37,154 nt of DNA from Salinicola aestuarinus (lineage in GTDB: Bacteria > Pseudomonadota > Gammaproteobacteria > Pseudomonadales > Halomonadaceae): positions 10,497 to 47,650 of the forward strand of contig NZ_PZJP01000006.1 in assembly GCF_003206645.1 (NCBI RefSeq). Direction: 5' to 3'. The notes under the pieces were generated by a model. The model did no database searches. It saw nothing but the letters and a program-made list of their open reading frames with translations, and was not told the origin of the DNA. A program made the position numbers and the translations under genes. This document shows, in pieces, positions 18,376-26,326 of the stretch. Position 1 is the first letter of the stretch. Every line of letters begins with the position of its first letter.

Positions 18376-19572
18376 ATGACGACCGATCTCGCCACTTTCC
18401 CGCCGGACGCGACGATCGTCCAGTTCGGCACCGGGCGCTTTCTGCTCGCCCACGTCGACGCGATGGTGTCGGATTCGCTCGCTCGCGGGGCGAGCGAGGC
18501 GCGCATTCTGGTGGTGCAGACCTCCCCCCGCGAGGAGGGCAAACACAAGGCGCGCGCGCTCGCGAGGGCGCGCCGCTATCCGGTTCGCATTCGGGGCCGC
18601 CGCGACGGCGAGATCGTCGACCGCGAGGAGATCGTCGACAGCGTTGCCGACTGCGCGATCGCCGAGGAAGCGTGGCCGGCCATTACCCGCCATGTCGTCG
18701 AGCACGCTCGGATCATCGTCTCCAATACCGCCGACAGCGGCTACGAGATCGGCGCCGACTCGAGCCTGAACCCGCTACCGACGAGCTACCCCGGCAAGCT
18801 GACGCAGCTTCTGCGCGCCCGCTTCGATGCGGGCGGCGAGGGGCTGACGATTCTCCCCTGCGAGCTGATCGATCGGAACGCCGACACGCTCAAGTCACTG
18901 GTCATCGAGATGACACGCCGCGATGCCACTGCCGCCGGTGGCCAGGTTCCTGATGACGCCATCTGCGAAGCGGACTCGAGCGGTGATACCGAGGCCTTCG
19001 TTCAGTGGCTGACGAGCGCCTGCGTGTGGGCCAACACGCTGGTGGATCGCATCGTCTCTGCCCCGCTGGAGCCACTGGGTGCCATCGCCGAGCCGTACGC
19101 CCTGTGGGCGATCCAGCGCGAGCCGGGCATGGCGATTCCCTGCGAGCACCCGGACGTCGAAGTCGTCGATGACCTGACACCGCAGGCGCTGTTGAAACTC
19201 CATGTACTCAATCTCGCTCACACCTTTCTTGTCGACCAGTGGCGCCGCGCCGGAGAGCCGGGAACCTTCGTCCGCGACGCCATGGAAAACGAGACGCTCG
19301 TGGTCGCCCTCCGTGAGGTGCTGGCGTCTGAGGCACTACCCGCGCTTGCCACCCGGCTGCCGATCGCCACGCTCGAGACGTACCGCGACGTGACGCTCGA
19401 GCGCTTCGCCAACCCCTATCTCGACCACCGTCTCGCTGACATCGCCCAGAACCACGCCACCAAGCTCGAACGCCGGATCAAGCCGGTCATCGAGATGGCC
19501 GAGGCAGCGGGGCTACCGACACCGCAACTGACCCAGGCCATGCGCGACGATGCCTCGCGGGCGACCGGCTGA
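18376..19572 (+). CDS. Mannitol dehydrogenase-family oxidoreductase (tagaturonate reductase-like)
   Basis: NAD-dependent polyol/uronate dehydrogenase-fold protein, 398 residues. The N-terminal nucleotide-binding loop is QFGTGRFLLAHVDAMV, SNTADSGYEI lies in the middle, and the family catalytic signature KLHVLNLAH provides K274, N279 and H282. It is shorter than E. coli UxaB (about 480), closer to mannitol-1-phosphate dehydrogenase, so the exact substrate is uncertain. Next to LgoD- and UxaA-like genes the simplest role is reduction of D-tagaturonate to D-altronate. I use the ATG at 18376, with AGGAG eight bases upstream, but in-frame ATGs at 18316, 18331 and 18346 within the 15-bp repeats could also be used. 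Confidence 0.75.
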   Translation: MTTDLATFPPDATIVQFGTGRFLLAHVDAMVSDSLARGASEARILVVQTSPREEGKHKARALARARRYPVRIRGRRDGEIVDREEIVDSVADCAIAEEAWPAITRHVVEHARIIVSNTADSGYEIGADSSLNPLPTSYPGKLTQLLRARFDAGGEGLTILPCELIDRNADTLKSLVIEMTRRDATAAGGQVPDDAICEADSSGDTEAFVQWLTSACVWANTLVDRIVSAPLEPLGAIAEPYALWAIQREPGMAIPCEHPDVEVVDDLTPQALLKLHVLNLAHTFLVDQWRRAGEPGTFVRDAMENETLVVALREVLASEALPALATRLPIATLETYRDVTLERFANPYLDHRLADIAQNHATKLERRIKPVIEMAEAAGLPTPQLTQAMRDDASRATG

Positions 19573-19598
19573 TGCCGTCGGTCGCGCGCAACGATTCC

Positions 19599-19680
19599 AA
19601 CAACAACAGGCGGGGATTCGGTATGCCCCCGCTGTCGCCGACACCGCAGCCAAGCGGTCAGCGGTCAGCGGTCAGCGGCA
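19599..19680 (+). repeat. CA motif and 7-bp tandem repeat upstream of TRAP genes
   Basis: In the 166-bp gap before the TRAP binding-protein gene there is an AACAACAA match to AANAANAA at 19599-19606. A run of AGCGGTC units at 19653, 19660 and 19667 follows, with a partial fourth at 19674. The TRAP promoter may lie here; I see no clear -35/-10 pair. Confidence 0.55.
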
Positions 19681-19738
19681 CGACCTTACCCGTCCGATAA
19701 CGATGACCAAGAACCCGACCCCATCCAGGGAGCACGCC

Positions 19739-20740
19739 ATGACACCGTTCAACAGCACCCGATTGACCGCGACGCTTGCCGGATTCAGCACGCTCGTCGC
19801 TCTCTCCCTCGTCCCACTGACGGCAGCCGCCGCCACCGAGATTCGCGTTGCCTACGGCAACCAGCCCGGCGAGCCGGTCGATGTCGCCGTCAAGGCGTGG
19901 GCAGAACGCGTCGCCGAGGAGAGCGACGGTGAACTCACCCTCGCTGCCTTCCCGGCCAGCCAGCTCGGGGGAGAAACCGAGGTGATGGAGCAGGCACGCT
20001 TCGGCTCGCCGCTGATCACCATTACCGCCTACTCCAACTTCATGAGCTCGGTGCCGGATCTCGCGGTACTCGACGCGCCCTATCTCGCCAAGGATTTCGA
20101 CAGCAAGCTCAAGATCTTCGATTCCGACTGGTTCGCCGAGCAGGAGCAGAAGGTCGAGGCCGCGGGCTATCACATCGTCATTCCCAACACGGTCTACGGC
20201 GTGCGCCACTTGCTCTCGCGCAACGCCGTCTCCACGCCGGAGGATCTCGCCGGGGTGAAGGTTCGGGTCCAGAACTCGCCGATGTACGTCGCCGCCATCG
20301 AGGCGATGGGTGCCGTGCCCACGCCGATGTCACTGGGGGACGTCTATCCGGCCCTCGCCCAGGGGCTGGTCGACGGTGTCGAGAATCCGCTGCCGGTGCT
20401 CTACGGCGGCAAGTTCTACGAGGTGGTCAAGACGCTCAATCTGACCGGACACATGCACACCGTCGCGCCCTTCGTCACGGGCCAGGCGTTCTGGGAGCAA
20501 CTCTCGCCGGAGGAGCAGCAGATCCTCACCGAGACCGGTGAAGAGATGGCGACCAACCTGCGCGGTCTGGTCGAACAGCAGACCGCCAAATCGTTGCAGG
20601 CGCTGACCAACGCCGGTGTCGAGACCCACGAACTGGATACCACCGCCTTCAGCGAGCGCGCCGCCGAAGAGATCCCCGCCGCCTTCCCGCAGTGGAGCGA
20701 TGGTCTCTACGAGCGCATCCGTCAGATCATGGAGGAGTGA
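19739..20740 (+). CDS. TRAP transporter substrate-binding protein (DctP family)
   Basis: Periplasmic solute receptor of a tripartite ATP-independent transporter, 333 residues. The signal peptide spans about residues 1-31 (hydrophobic core ending LTAAAA). The DctP fold is shown by FPASQLGGETEVMEQARFG and by AGVKVRVQNSPMYVAAIEAM, where R176 is the conserved arginine that binds the substrate carboxylate. The ligand is therefore an organic or sugar acid, plausibly galactonate, fuconate or a uronate given the upstream enzymes. The ATG at 19739 has AGGGAG upstream; the open frame extends further 5' without family similarity. A large inverted repeat separates it from the small membrane subunit gene. 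Confidence 0.93.
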   Translation: MTPFNSTRLTATLAGFSTLVALSLVPLTAAAATEIRVAYGNQPGEPVDVAVKAWAERVAEESDGELTLAAFPASQLGGETEVMEQARFGSPLITITAYSNFMSSVPDLAVLDAPYLAKDFDSKLKIFDSDWFAEQEQKVEAAGYHIVIPNTVYGVRHLLSRNAVSTPEDLAGVKVRVQNSPMYVAAIEAMGAVPTPMSLGDVYPALAQGLVDGVENPLPVLYGGKFYEVVKTLNLTGHMHTVAPFVTGQAFWEQLSPEEQQILTETGEEMATNLRGLVEQQTAKSLQALTNAGVETHELDTTAFSERAAEEIPAAFPQWSDGLYERIRQIMEE

Positions 20741-20756
20741 TCCCCCGCGCTGACCC

Positions 20757-20796
20757 AGCGCCTCGAGCGGTTGCGTGATGACCGTTCCGAGGCGCT
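20757..20796 (+). terminator. Intercistronic hairpin after TRAP binding-protein gene
   Basis: AGCGCCTCG (20757-20765) and CGAGGCGCT (20788-20796) form a perfect 9-bp stem, with a further CGGT/ACCG pairing inside. No T-tract follows. Its place just after the abundant binding protein and before the membrane subunits fits a processing or partial-termination element. Confidence 0.5.
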
Positions 20797-20896
20797 CCCG
20801 ACTCACCCACTCGCGCCGGCCGTGACAGCGTCTCTACAGGCGGTCGCGAGCCGTCAATCGCGACGCGCTGTCGAAGCGTCGCCGGGAGAATACCTC

Positions 20897-21415
20897 ATGC
20901 CTGCGTTTTTTCGGGCGCTCGACAGGGTCATGCGGCTCGACGAGGTCGTTGCCAGCCTGACCCTATTCGGGCTCTTTGTGGTGGCCATTGCCAATGTCTT
21001 CATGCGCTATCTGTTTGCCGCGCCGCTGGCGTGGAGCGAAGAGGTGCTCCAGTTACTGCTCGTCTGGACGAGCTTTCTCGGCGCCAGCGCGCTGGTTCGG
21101 CGTAACGAGCACGTGCTGATCGGCCTGCTCAACGACAGGCTCCCCGCCGGACTGGCGCGCTGGAACGTGCGGGTGTTCAACGTCGGGATCGTCGCCGTGT
21201 GCGCCTCGGCGATGCTGTTCTGGGGTCTGGAGCTGCTGCCGTTCTCGCGCTTTCGCGCCACGCCCATGCTGCAGATCCCCTATTACTGGGTCCATATCGC
21301 GATTCCGATCAGCGCGGCCCTGATGCTCTATCACGCGGTGGTGCGGCTGATGACCGATAACCGCCACACGACCTCTCCCGTCCCGGCCGCCAGCGCCGGT
21401 GAGCGCAAGGAGTAA
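20897..21415 (+). CDS. TRAP transporter small membrane subunit (DctQ family)
   Basis: Inner-membrane protein of 172 residues with four hydrophobic segments (about 18-40, 50-68, 90-110 and 130-150). It carries the DctQ-like stretch VFMRYLFAAPLAWSEEVLQL followed by WTSFLGASALVRRNEHV. It bridges the binding protein and the large DctM channel subunit. The ATG at 20897 with GGGAGAA upstream is chosen; an upstream in-frame start would add a polar, non-family N-terminus. The gene ends 3 bp before the large subunit start. Confidence 0.92.
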   Translation: MPAFFRALDRVMRLDEVVASLTLFGLFVVAIANVFMRYLFAAPLAWSEEVLQLLLVWTSFLGASALVRRNEHVLIGLLNDRLPAGLARWNVRVFNVGIVAVCASAMLFWGLELLPFSRFRATPMLQIPYYWVHIAIPISAALMLYHAVVRLMTDNRHTTSPVPAASAGERKE

Positions 21416-21418
21416 CGC

Positions 21419-22702
21419 ATGGCCGTTGGCTTCGCACTCGTCGCGCTGTTCATTCTTTTCTGCCTGGGAACGCCGGTGGCGTTCGCGCTCTTCACCTCGA
21501 GCCTGGTCTACTTCCTGGTCGGCGCCGATCAGCCCATGGTGATGCTGATCCAGCGCCTCGCCGGCGGGCTGGAGTCGATCTCGCTGCTGGCGATCCCGTT
21601 TTTCATCATGGCCGGCGTGTTCATGAACCACTCCGGCATCACCGAGCGGCTGCTGACCCTGGCCGAACTCCTGACCCGGCGACTCCACGGCGGGCTGGCC
21701 CAGGCCAACGTGCTGCTGAGCACCTTCATGGGCGGACTCTCGGGTTCCAACATCGCCGACGCCGCGATGAACGCCAAACTGCTGGTACCCAGCATGACCG
21801 CCGCCGGCTACCCCAAGGCGTTTTCGAGTGCGATTACCGCCTCGTCGTCGCTGGTGACGTCGACCATCCCCCCGGGGATCGCGCTGATCGTCTATGGCTA
21901 CGTCAACAACGTATCCATCGGGCGGCTGTTTCTCGCCGGCGTCGTCCCGGGCGTCCTGATGGCGCTGGCGTTGATGTGTCTGGTCTCACGCCAGTGTCGT
22001 CGGCTCGGTTATCAGACCCCGCGGCGCGAGCGGGTCTCGCGGCAGGAGTGGATCAGCGTCACCCGCGCCGGGCTGATCGCGCTGCTGCTGCCGGTAGTGG
22101 TGATCGGCGGCATTCGCGTGGGCATCTTCACCCCGACCGAGGCCGGCGCGATCGCCGTGCTCTACGCGCTGATCGTGGGGCTTTTCGTCTATCGCCAGAT
22201 GGGATTGAAGAGCGTCGCGCTCGCCACCCAGGAGTCGCTGATGGCCGCGGTCAACGTGCTGTTCATCATTGCCGTGGCCTCGGGCTTCGCCCGCGTGCTG
22301 ACCTGGGAGCAGATCCCTCAGCAGATCGCGCTACTGCTCTCTTCCGAAGTGGGCAGCGCCGTCGCGTTTCTGCTCATCGCCAACCTGCTGCTACTGCTGC
22401 TCGGGATGTTTCTCGAGGGCAACGCGATTCTGATCGTTCTCTCTCCGCTGCTGGCACCGGTGGCGGCGCAGTTCGGTATCGATCCGGTGCACTTCGGCAT
22501 CGTGTTCATTCTCAACGCCTCCATCGGCACCATCACCCCGCCGCTGGGGACGGTGATGTTCACCACCTGCTCGATCACCGGGGTCTCGATTCCGGATTTC
22601 ATCCGCGCGGTGATGCCCTACTGGGCGCTAATGGTGGGTCTGCTGTTGTTGGTAACCTTCGTGCCGGCCATTTCGATGACGCTGCCGAACTGGGTGTTCT
22701 GA
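21419..22702 (+). CDS. TRAP transporter large membrane subunit (DctM family)
   Basis: Sodium-coupled transport subunit of 427 residues with about 12 transmembrane helices. Typical DctM segments are LLAIPFFIMAGVFMNHSGIT, TFMGGLSGSNIADAAMN and SSLVTSTIPPGIALIVYGY, and near the end ASIGTITPPLGTVMFTTCSI. Its start lies immediately after the small subunit gene, with AAGGAG overlapping that gene's 3' end. It completes the carboxylate importer; the ligand is set by the binding protein at 19739. Confidence 0.95.
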   Translation: MAVGFALVALFILFCLGTPVAFALFTSSLVYFLVGADQPMVMLIQRLAGGLESISLLAIPFFIMAGVFMNHSGITERLLTLAELLTRRLHGGLAQANVLLSTFMGGLSGSNIADAAMNAKLLVPSMTAAGYPKAFSSAITASSSLVTSTIPPGIALIVYGYVNNVSIGRLFLAGVVPGVLMALALMCLVSRQCRRLGYQTPRRERVSRQEWISVTRAGLIALLLPVVVIGGIRVGIFTPTEAGAIAVLYALIVGLFVYRQMGLKSVALATQESLMAAVNVLFIIAVASGFARVLTWEQIPQQIALLLSSEVGSAVAFLLIANLLLLLLGMFLEGNAILIVLSPLLAPVAAQFGIDPVHFGIVFILNASIGTITPPLGTVMFTTCSITGVSIPDFIRAVMPYWALMVGLLLLVTFVPAISMTLPNWVF

Positions 22703-22736
22703 GCCGCAAGCCAGGCAGGCCAACGACAAGCCGGAA

Positions 22737-22752
22737 GCGGCGCTTTCGCCGC
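22737..22752 (+). terminator. Short GC hairpin after TRAP operon
   Basis: GCGGCG and CGCCGC form a perfect 6-bp stem with a CTTT loop, 35 bp after the large-subunit stop. No T-tract follows, so factor-independent termination is uncertain. Confidence 0.35.
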
Positions 22753-22923
22753 CCGCGGCAGTCCCTGGCCGTCTTCGCGCCCGCCCCCCGCGTGCGCGAC
22801 GAAGCGGTACCCGCTTGCAGGGCGACGGACGACGCCTCTCATCCGAATCGGTATGGGACCAAACGACGAGGCGACCGCCCTCGCCGTCGCTCGGGTTGGT
22901 GGGTAAGATGGCATTATTGACCG

Positions 22924-22938
22924 CTATGTTGAACATAG
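22924..22938. promoter_or_regulatory. Perfect palindrome upstream of second GntR gene
   Basis: CTATGTTGAACATAG has 7-bp arms around one central base and lies in an A/T-rich patch about 80 bp before the probable GTG start of the GntR gene. Size and symmetry fit an operator for a dimeric GntR/FCD protein, probably for autoregulation. The assignment rests on position. Confidence 0.5.
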
Positions 22939-23016
22939 TCGGTGTCACCCCCGTCGATCGATGCTGGCGCCCGGCAGTCGACAGCCAAGATTTCGAGACC
23001 GGAGACACTCCACCGC

Positions 23017-23805
23017 GTGACATCTTCCCGCTACGACACTCATTCGAATGCCGCCGCGCAGACCGAGACGGTGCCGTCGCTTGGCGTTGCCGAATCTCTG
23101 GTCCGCGACATCTTCACCGGCCACTACCGCCCCGGCGACTTCCTGCCACGAGAGATCGATCTGTGTACGCGCTTCGAACGCAACCGCTCCGCCGTTCGCA
23201 GCGATCTTCGCCGACTGGTCGACGCCGGTCTCATCGAGCGCATCTCGGGCTACGGCTCCCGAGTTCGCGAGTTTTCCGACTGGAACATCCTCGATACCCA
23301 GGTCACCGCCTGGATGACCCAGTTCGCGACACCAAATCCCGGCATTCAGCGCGACATCCTGGCGTTTCGCTTCGACGTCGAGCCCTACGTGGCGATGACC
23401 GCGGCGAGCCGTGCCACGGCCAGGGATCTGGTCGCGATGGAAGAGGCTTTCGAGGGGATGGGGCAGCACCTGCGCGATGCCCCCACTGATGCTGCCGAGC
23501 GCGCCCGGCTACACAACGACTGGGACGTCGCGTTCCACGTCGCCATCTTCAAGGCGACGCACAACATTGTCTGGACTCAGCTATCGCATATCCTGCGGCC
23601 ATCGATTCACCTGCTGGTGGAGACCTCCAACGTCAGCGAGAGCGCGCCCGGCGAGAGCCTGGAGCGCCACCGGCAGCTGATGGAGTGCATTCGTGCCCGC
23701 CGCGCCCGCGATGCCTTCTTCGCTTCCGTCACCCTGCTCGAGGGGACGGCCACCGCGCTGGGTATCGAGATGCCGCAGATGCGCCTCGGCGAGATTCCGA
23801 GCTAG
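23017..23805 (+). CDS. GntR-family (FCD) regulator near TRAP operon
   Basis: Transcription factor of about 262 residues. The winged HTH is in the N-terminal 75 residues (FLPREIDLCTRFERNRSAVRSDLRRL region), followed by an FCD domain with WDVAFHVAIFKATHN and a C-terminal HRQLMECIRARRARDA helix. The GTG at 23017 is preferred because GGAGAC lies about 10 bases upstream; another in-frame GTG at 22942 would add 25 residues. It is co-oriented with and downstream of the TRAP genes, separated by about 310 bp that include a perfect palindrome. It may control the TRAP operon or the UxaA/UxaB branch in the manner of hexuronate regulators. Confidence 0.85.
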   Translation: MTSSRYDTHSNAAAQTETVPSLGVAESLVRDIFTGHYRPGDFLPREIDLCTRFERNRSAVRSDLRRLVDAGLIERISGYGSRVREFSDWNILDTQVTAWMTQFATPNPGIQRDILAFRFDVEPYVAMTAASRATARDLVAMEEAFEGMGQHLRDAPTDAAERARLHNDWDVAFHVAIFKATHNIVWTQLSHILRPSIHLLVETSNVSESAPGESLERHRQLMECIRARRARDAFFASVTLLEGTATALGIEMPQMRLGEIPS

Positions 23806-23810
23806 CCCGC

Positions 23811-23832
23811 TCGCCGGCGGACGAGCCGGCGA
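23811..23832. terminator. Bidirectional hairpin between convergent genes
   Basis: TCGCCGGC (23811-23818) and GCCGGCGA (23825-23832) form a perfect 8-bp stem with a 6-base loop. It fills the 31-bp gap between the stop of the GntR gene and that of the convergent methyltransferase gene. T-tracts are lacking on both sides. Confidence 0.5.
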
Positions 23833-23836
23833 TACT

Positions 23837-24832
23837 TCATGGCGCTGGTTGCGCGCGTCGCGCCGCCAGCGCACGAATGTCCTCCGGCCCCGTCCGGCAG
23901 CAGCCGCCGATGGCGCTGGCCCCCGCCGCCAGCCAGCACGAGACGCCATCGGCCAGATCCGCCGGCGCCGAACTCGCCACCTCAGTGGCCGCGTGCCAGC
24001 GCTTGGTCACGGGATCGTAGTGCTCACCGGAGTTGGGATAGACCACGATCGGCAGCGCGGTCTGGGAGCGAATCGTCGCGATCAGCGGCTCGATGGACGC
24101 CAGTGCCGTGCAGTTGATGCCCATGGCAACGACGTTGGGCCGCCCGTCCAGGGCGCGAACGCACTCGGCGATAGGCGTTCCATCGCTGATGCAGTCGCCG
24201 TCGCGCGCCGAGAAGGTGATCCACGCACGGGCGTCGAGGGTCTCCAGCAGATCGGCAATCGCCAGCGCCTCCTCGAGTGACGGCAGCGTCTCCACCGCCA
24301 GCAGATCCGGCTTCGCCGCCAGCAGCGTCTCCAGTCGAGGTCGGTGAAACTCGGCCAGGCCGGCGCGATCGATCGCGAGTCCGGCGTAGCCGCGATACTC
24401 GCTGCCATCGGCGAGAAACGCGCCGTAAGGCCCTACCGATGCCGCCACCAGTGGGCGGGGTCTCGTCGCGGTCTGCTCGTGCGAAAGCCAGAACGCCTCC
24501 CTGGCTTCGACGGCCAGAGTCACCGAGCGCATCATCAGCGCATCCGCGGTCTCGGCGTCGATACCGGCGCGCTGGAAACCTTCCCGCGTGGCCTGATAGC
24601 TCGCCGTGATCGCGCAGTCGGCCCCGGCTTCGAAGTAGGCGCGGTGAACGTCTCGAATCATCTGCGGCGACTCGCTGAGGATTCGCGCCGACCACAGCGC
24701 ATCGTTGAGATCGCAGCCTCGCCGCTCGAGTTCGGTGGCGAGCGCGCCATCGACGATCATGAAGCCGAAGCGTGTCGCGATGTCGGCGATGGGATTGTCG
24801 CCGAGCGTCACGGCGGAAAGTGGGTCATTCAT
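23837..24832 (-). CDS. mmuM: Homocysteine S-methyltransferase (MmuM type)
   Basis: Zinc-dependent methyltransferase of 331 residues that moves a methyl group from S-methylmethionine or S-adenosylmethionine to homocysteine, forming methionine. The zinc cysteines are C241 in GINCTA and the pair C311-C312 in GGCCRTGP. The N-terminal DGALATELERRGCDLND is the family opening, and ASVGPYGAFLADGSEYRGY is also typical. It is the last gene of a leftward set (TetR, aminotransferase, FAD oxidoreductase, this gene) with a 147-bp gap before it. The context suggests methyl transfer linked to breakdown of a methylated amino acid or betaine, but this is not shown by the sequence. Confidence 0.9.
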   Translation of the reverse strand: MNDPLSAVTLGDNPIADIATRFGFMIVDGALATELERRGCDLNDALWSARILSESPQMIRDVHRAYFEAGADCAITASYQATREGFQRAGIDAETADALMMRSVTLAVEAREAFWLSHEQTATRPRPLVAASVGPYGAFLADGSEYRGYAGLAIDRAGLAEFHRPRLETLLAAKPDLLAVETLPSLEEALAIADLLETLDARAWITFSARDGDCISDGTPIAECVRALDGRPNVVAMGINCTALASIEPLIATIRSQTALPIVVYPNSGEHYDPVTKRWHAATEVASSAPADLADGVSCWLAAGASAIGGCCRTGPEDIRALAARRAQPAP

Positions 24833-24979
24833 GGTCTGGCGGTCCCGACGGTGGAATCTCTGAAAACGCCGTTTGGCGAGCGGCGAGTATGCAAGCCCTG
24901 CGCACTGCAGGCCAGAGCCACCCCGCGCGTGTCACCGGATCATCGTCCGATGCCCCGGCCGACGTCAGGTCGCCCCCGT

Positions 24980-26326
24980 TCAGAGCGCCGGGCCGGGCCG
25001 GATCGGGGAGCCGTCGCTAAAGCGCGTCAAACGGAAGCGGCTCAGATCGTGCCCCGTCTCCCGACCGACAACTAGATCCGCAAGGACACGGCCAAAACCG
25101 GGGCCGATGCCGAAACCATGGGCCGACATGCCGGTCCCGACCGTCAATCCCGGCAGCGCCGTGCAGCGATCGACCACCGGCAACACGTCAGGCATGGCAT
25201 CGATCATGCCCGCCCAGGCGGCCTTGACGCGCACCTCACCCAGACCCGGAAACCGCTTGGCAAAAGCGCGCGGCGTGTCGCGCACCACGCGTGCGTTGGG
25301 TGCCGGGTCAAGCATCCGCATGCGCTCAAACGGCGTTGGCCGATCGGCAGACCAGCGCCGCGCCAGCCGCCACGCATCGGGAAATCCGGCCGGTGCGGCG
25401 AGCTTGAAGCGCGTGCCAAGCGGATCCTCGCGCAGCGCGGGGAGGTAGCGGCGACAGTGGCGAAAGGCGTCGGGGCCGAGGAAAAGCTCATGGAAACCGG
25501 CGGCGGCCAGGGTGTAGCCGCCGTCCTGCCGGCGGCGAAAGGCGACCTTGTCATCGGTCGCGGCCCCGGCGTAGACCTGCTTCAGCGGCTCGGTGGCCAT
25601 CACGGTACCGCGCACCGAAAGCTGCGGCAGGTCGATGCCGCTCTGGCGCAGCAGTAGAGAACTCCAGGCGCCGCCGGCCACCACGACCTCGTCTGCCTGA
25701 ATCCGCCCTGCCTCGGTGACGACGCCGGCGACGCGCCCGGCCATGACATCAAGCGTTCTAACCGCGCAGTTCTCGACGATCGTGACACCCTCGCGAGCGG
25801 CTAGCCGGGCCAGCGCGGGTACCGCCTTCCAGGGTTCTGCCCGCATGTCGGAAGGGGTCTCCATCGCCCCGATCACCTGTCGCGACATCCCCGGAATCAG
25901 CGCCGCGGTCTGCGCGCCATCCATCAAATGCGTGTCCAGGCCGTGCGCCCGGGCGTGAGGCATCCACTCGTGCAGCGCCGCCATTTCCTTGTCGGTGTGG
26001 GCAAAGTAGGTCACTCCCCCTGGCGCCAACCCCACATCCTCGCCGCACTCTCGCGCCAGCTGCCGCCAAAGCGAGCACGCCTCGCCGGCGATCGGCAGCT
26101 CCTCCGGCGCCCGTCCCTGCTGACGTATCCAGCCCCAGTTGCGCGAAGACTGCTCGCCGGCGACTCGGCCTTTCTCCAGCAGGGTCACGGACAGGCCCCG
26201 CCTGGCGAGAAAGAGCGCGCAGGTCACACCGATGACCCCTGCCCCAACCACGACGACATCAGCGCTTGCCGGCGGTGGCCCGGGCCACTCGATGGGATTC
26301 TCCAGGCTAAAGGGAAATGCGGTCAT
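24980..26326 (-). CDS. FAD-dependent amino-acid oxidase/dehydrogenase (DAO family)
   Basis: Flavoprotein of 448 residues in the D-amino acid oxidase/DadA/sarcosine oxidase superfamily. The dinucleotide-binding motif VVGAGVIGV is at 26-34, with E51 at the end of the second strand to bind ribose. EQSSRNWGWIRQQGR at 58-72 is typical of DadA-like members, and the C-terminal GTGMSAHGFGIGPGFG closes the FAD site. It probably oxidises an amine or amino acid to an imino/oxo acid. Its start overlaps the aminotransferase stop by 4 bp, so the two enzymes are coupled and probably act on the same compound. Exact substrate unknown. Confidence 0.85.
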   Translation of the reverse strand: MTAFPFSLENPIEWPGPPPASADVVVVGAGVIGVTCALFLARRGLSVTLLEKGRVAGEQSSRNWGWIRQQGRAPEELPIAGEACSLWRQLARECGEDVGLAPGGVTYFAHTDKEMAALHEWMPHARAHGLDTHLMDGAQTAALIPGMSRQVIGAMETPSDMRAEPWKAVPALARLAAREGVTIVENCAVRTLDVMAGRVAGVVTEAGRIQADEVVVAGGAWSSLLLRQSGIDLPQLSVRGTVMATEPLKQVYAGAATDDKVAFRRRQDGGYTLAAAGFHELFLGPDAFRHCRRYLPALREDPLGTRFKLAAPAGFPDAWRLARRWSADRPTPFERMRMLDPAPNARVVRDTPRAFAKRFPGLGEVRVKAAWAGMIDAMPDVLPVVDRCTALPGLTVGTGMSAHGFGIGPGFGRVLADLVVGRETGHDLSRFRLTRFSDGSPIRPGPAL

